Source: Proteobacteria bacterium ST_bin16 (lineage in GTDB: Bacteria; Pseudomonadota; Gammaproteobacteria; Burkholderiales; Nitrosomonadaceae). From it: 33,310 nt of DNA. The translations under genes were made by a program, and so were the position numbers. The notes under the pieces are model-generated. The model saw nothing but the letters and a program-made list of their open reading frames with translations, ran no database searches and was not told the DNA's origin. This document shows positions 31,322-33,310 of the stretch, piece by piece. Where the stretch lies: NCBI GenBank assembly GCA_002083595.1, contig MSXT01000079.1, positions 1 through 33,310 of the forward strand. The letters run 5' to 3'. Every line of letters starts with the position of its first letter. The first letter of the stretch is position 1.

Positions 31322-32317
31322 ATGCACACGCTGAAACGCCTCCTGTTCTACGCGTTTTTCGCAACCCTCCTGCTCATCGGATGGTTTTATCTTCATGTCC
31401 ATTCCAGTATCACACTGCCGATCAAGCCGTATGAATTTTCTATCCGGCATGGCAGCAACCTGAAACAAACCGCCCAGCAACTGGCCGATGCCGGTGTCAT
31501 CCACACCAAATGGTCATTAATCCTGCTGGCGCGTTACCTGAACCTGGAATCCGCGATCAAAGCCGGAGACTATCTGCTGACCGAGAATATCACCCAGATT
31601 GCGCTGTTAGACTATCTGACCAAGGGCGACGCCAAGCAGCATGAGATCAGAATCCTTGAAGGCTCAACGTTTGCGCAGCTGCGAAAAACATTGAATGAAC
31701 ATCCGGCTATACAAAATCATACGGCCGGACTCAGTGACCCGGAAATTTTACGCTTGATCGGCGCAACTGAAAGCGCAGCCGAAGGGTTGTTCTTTCCCGA
31801 TACCTATTTTTTCGTGCGCGACAGCAGCGATATCGAAATCTTGCAGCGCGCTTATCGCACCATGCAAAATCACCTGCAATCCAGCTGGGAGTCGCGCGCC
31901 GGATCGTTGCCGCTAGCCTCGCCTTACGAAGCGCTCATTCTGGCTTCCATTATTGAAAAAGAAACCGGCCTGGAGAGTGATCGCGCTGAAATAGCAGGCG
32001 TATTCACCAACCGGCTGCGCAAAGGGATGCGGTTACAAACCGATCCGACCATCATCTACGGCATGGGCGAACAGTTTAACGGTAATTTGCGCAAACAGGA
32101 TCTGCTTGCGGATCAGGAATACAACACATATACTCGCGCAGGTTTGCCGCCCACCCCGATCGCCCTGCCCAGTCTGGCTTCCATTCGTGCGGCAGTGAAT
32201 CCGGCTAAAACCGATGCGCTGTATTTTGTGGCTAAAGGTAATGGGGAATCACACTTCTCCACCAATCTGGCAGACCATAATAAAGCGGTAAATAAATACC
32301 AGAAGCTACAAAAATAA
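31322..32317 (+). CDS. mltG: Endolytic murein transglycosylase MltG
   Basis: MltG cuts nascent glycan strands at the inner membrane and sets their length. The 331-residue product has one N-terminal transmembrane helix (about 7-26), a LysM-like region (about 36-105) and the YceG catalytic domain with ASIIEKETG, where Glu212 is the expected catalytic residue, then RLRKGMRLQTDPTIIYG and the C-terminal ALYFVAKGNGESHFSTNLADHNKAV. It follows fabF by 17 bases. The pabC gene that often sits between the two, and tmk/holB that often follow, are absent here. Confidence 0.96.
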   Translation: MHTLKRLLFYAFFATLLLIGWFYLHVHSSITLPIKPYEFSIRHGSNLKQTAQQLADAGVIHTKWSLILLARYLNLESAIKAGDYLLTENITQIALLDYLTKGDAKQHEIRILEGSTFAQLRKTLNEHPAIQNHTAGLSDPEILRLIGATESAAEGLFFPDTYFFVRDSSDIEILQRAYRTMQNHLQSSWESRAGSLPLASPYEALILASIIEKETGLESDRAEIAGVFTNRLRKGMRLQTDPTIIYGMGEQFNGNLRKQDLLADQEYNTYTRAGLPPTPIALPSLASIRAAVNPAKTDALYFVAKGNGESHFSTNLADHNKAVNKYQKLQK

Positions 32318-32364
32318 AATCATGCCGCCAATCACAACGTCTCAACGTTAATCTGTGGAACTAC

Positions 32365-33310
32365 ATGACTCAATTTTCGATTGTAGTACCCACATTGAAT
32401 GAAGCCGGGAATATTGATTTACTGTTAACTCGTTTATCCGCACTTAACTTTGCTCCGGATAGTTTTGAAGTTATTTTCGTCGACGACGGCTCTACCGATG
32501 GCACACCGGACAAAGTGCGCGCGTGGAGAAATCAGTCCAACGTTCATCTCATTGAGCGGCGCGAGAAACCCGATCTGACTACTGCGATTCTCACCGGCAT
32601 AGCCACAGCCAAAAGCGATGTCATCGTCGTCATGGATGCCGATCTGAGCCACCCGCCGGAGCACTTACCGGCAATCGTTACACCGGTGCTGAACGGAGAT
32701 TGCGATGTCGTTATCGGCAGCCGCTACGTAGCAGGCGGCAGTACGGAAAATTGGCCGTTGTACCGGCGGTTATTGTCTCGTGCTGGCGGCTGGATAGCCC
32801 GCCCGCTATGCGATGTGAACGACGCCACCTCGGGTTTCTTTGCCTTCCGCCGTGAATTGGCTGCCAGCATTTCCAATCATGCGCGCGGTTACAAAATCCT
32901 GCTCGAGTTGCTCATGGCCAACCAGGGGAAACTGCGCGTCTCGGAAGTGCCGATTTGTTTCCGCGACCGCGCGCAGGGCGCTTCCAAATTATCATTGTCG
33001 CACCAGCAAGCGTATGTGCAACGCTTGATCACTTTGGCCGGCGGCACAGCCACACTGAATACCACCGGACGTTTCGCCGCGGTCGGATTATTCGGCGCAT
33101 TGATCGATGCCGTTGTTTTCCAATGGATGATCAGCCGTGACGCCGGACTTGCACTGGCCCACTTCATCAGTTTCTTCGTCGCCGCAGTCACCAACTACAC
33201 GTTCAATTCAAAGTGGTCATTCCGCGAACATCACGCGGGTTATCTCAAATGGCATCAATTCGGCCGTTTTCTGACCGTCGGCGCGCTGGCATTATTATTG
33301 CGCGGCGGTG
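32365..33310 (+). CDS. Family 2 glycosyltransferase fused to a GtrA-like membrane domain (partial)
   Basis: The gene starts at ATG 32365 and runs off the right edge; 315 codons are visible. Residues 1-220 form a GT-A family 2 transferase of the dolichol/polyprenol-phosphate mannosyltransferase type: SIVVPTLNEAGNI, the metal- and nucleotide-binding FVDDGSTDGT and MDADLSHPPE, then SRYVAGGS and the acceptor-side CFRDRAQGASKLS. From about 235 a GtrA-like membrane domain follows (TGRFAAVGLFGALIDAVVFQ, SFFVAAVTNYTFNSKWSF). Such fusions load a sugar on polyprenyl phosphate and flip or hold it for wall or lipid glycosylation. It starts 47 bases after mltG and may be co-transcribed. Sugar and acceptor cannot be told. 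Confidence 0.9.
   Translation, partial: MTQFSIVVPTLNEAGNIDLLLTRLSALNFAPDSFEVIFVDDGSTDGTPDKVRAWRNQSNVHLIERREKPDLTTAILTGIATAKSDVIVVMDADLSHPPEHLPAIVTPVLNGDCDVVIGSRYVAGGSTENWPLYRRLLSRAGGWIARPLCDVNDATSGFFAFRRELAASISNHARGYKILLELLMANQGKLRVSEVPICFRDRAQGASKLSLSHQQAYVQRLITLAGGTATLNTTGRFAAVGLFGALIDAVVFQWMISRDAGLALAHFISFFVAAVTNYTFNSKWSFREHHAGYLKWHQFGRFLTVGALALLLRGG

Overview
The window looks like chromosomal DNA of a Gram-negative betaproteobacterium, quite possibly of the Nitrosomonas group. This is inferred from protein character, the gene order dciA / M23 peptidase-secA and yceD-rpmF-plsX-fabHDG-acpP-fabF-mltG, a PEP-CTERM protein, and moderate base composition with local GC-rich stretches. No rRNA, tRNA, CRISPR array, insertion sequence or phage gene was found. 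About 29 genes are supported; the last one runs off the right edge.

Region by region: (1) 1-4334: secA and an M23 peptidase run leftwards, with a rho-independent terminator between them; dciA is divergent. (2) 4711-8450: an RNB-family ribonuclease, a TonB-type protein and aroE run rightwards. (3) 8541-10365: a secreted jelly-roll/FN3 protein runs leftwards behind an elaborate control region. In transcription order this holds a dyad, a sigma-54-type promoter, a cyclic-di-GMP class I riboswitch and a hairpin that buries the ribosome binding site. (4) 10366-16631: mgtE, a lone AT-richer SIR2-domain gene, an FMN reductase, a VF530-type protein, an S4 RNA-binding protein and rlmKL. (5) 16777-24308, leftwards: a PEP-CTERM protein with a long structured leader and a heavy-metal efflux operon czcI-czcC-czcB-czcA. 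(6) 24413-25009: a maf/yceF-type gene, divergent from (7) 25066-33310: yceD, rpmF, plsX, fabH, fabD, fabG, acpP, fabF, mltG and a glycosyltransferase fused to a GtrA-like membrane domain.

How the genes work together: PlsX, FabH, FabD, FabG, AcpP and FabF start and elongate fatty acids, and plsX links them to phospholipid synthesis. RpmF and YceD tie this cluster to ribosome production. MltG and the M23 peptidase act on peptidoglycan, and SecA drives export of the many secreted and envelope proteins here. CzcCBA forms a three-part pump across the envelope. The most distinctive element is the control region of the secreted jelly-roll protein, where three regulatory layers (sigma-54 activation, c-di-GMP sensing and SD masking) can be read directly from the DNA. 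The PEP-CTERM gene next to rlmKL suggests the same cell makes an exopolysaccharide matrix, the likely setting for a c-di-GMP-controlled secreted carbohydrate-active protein.
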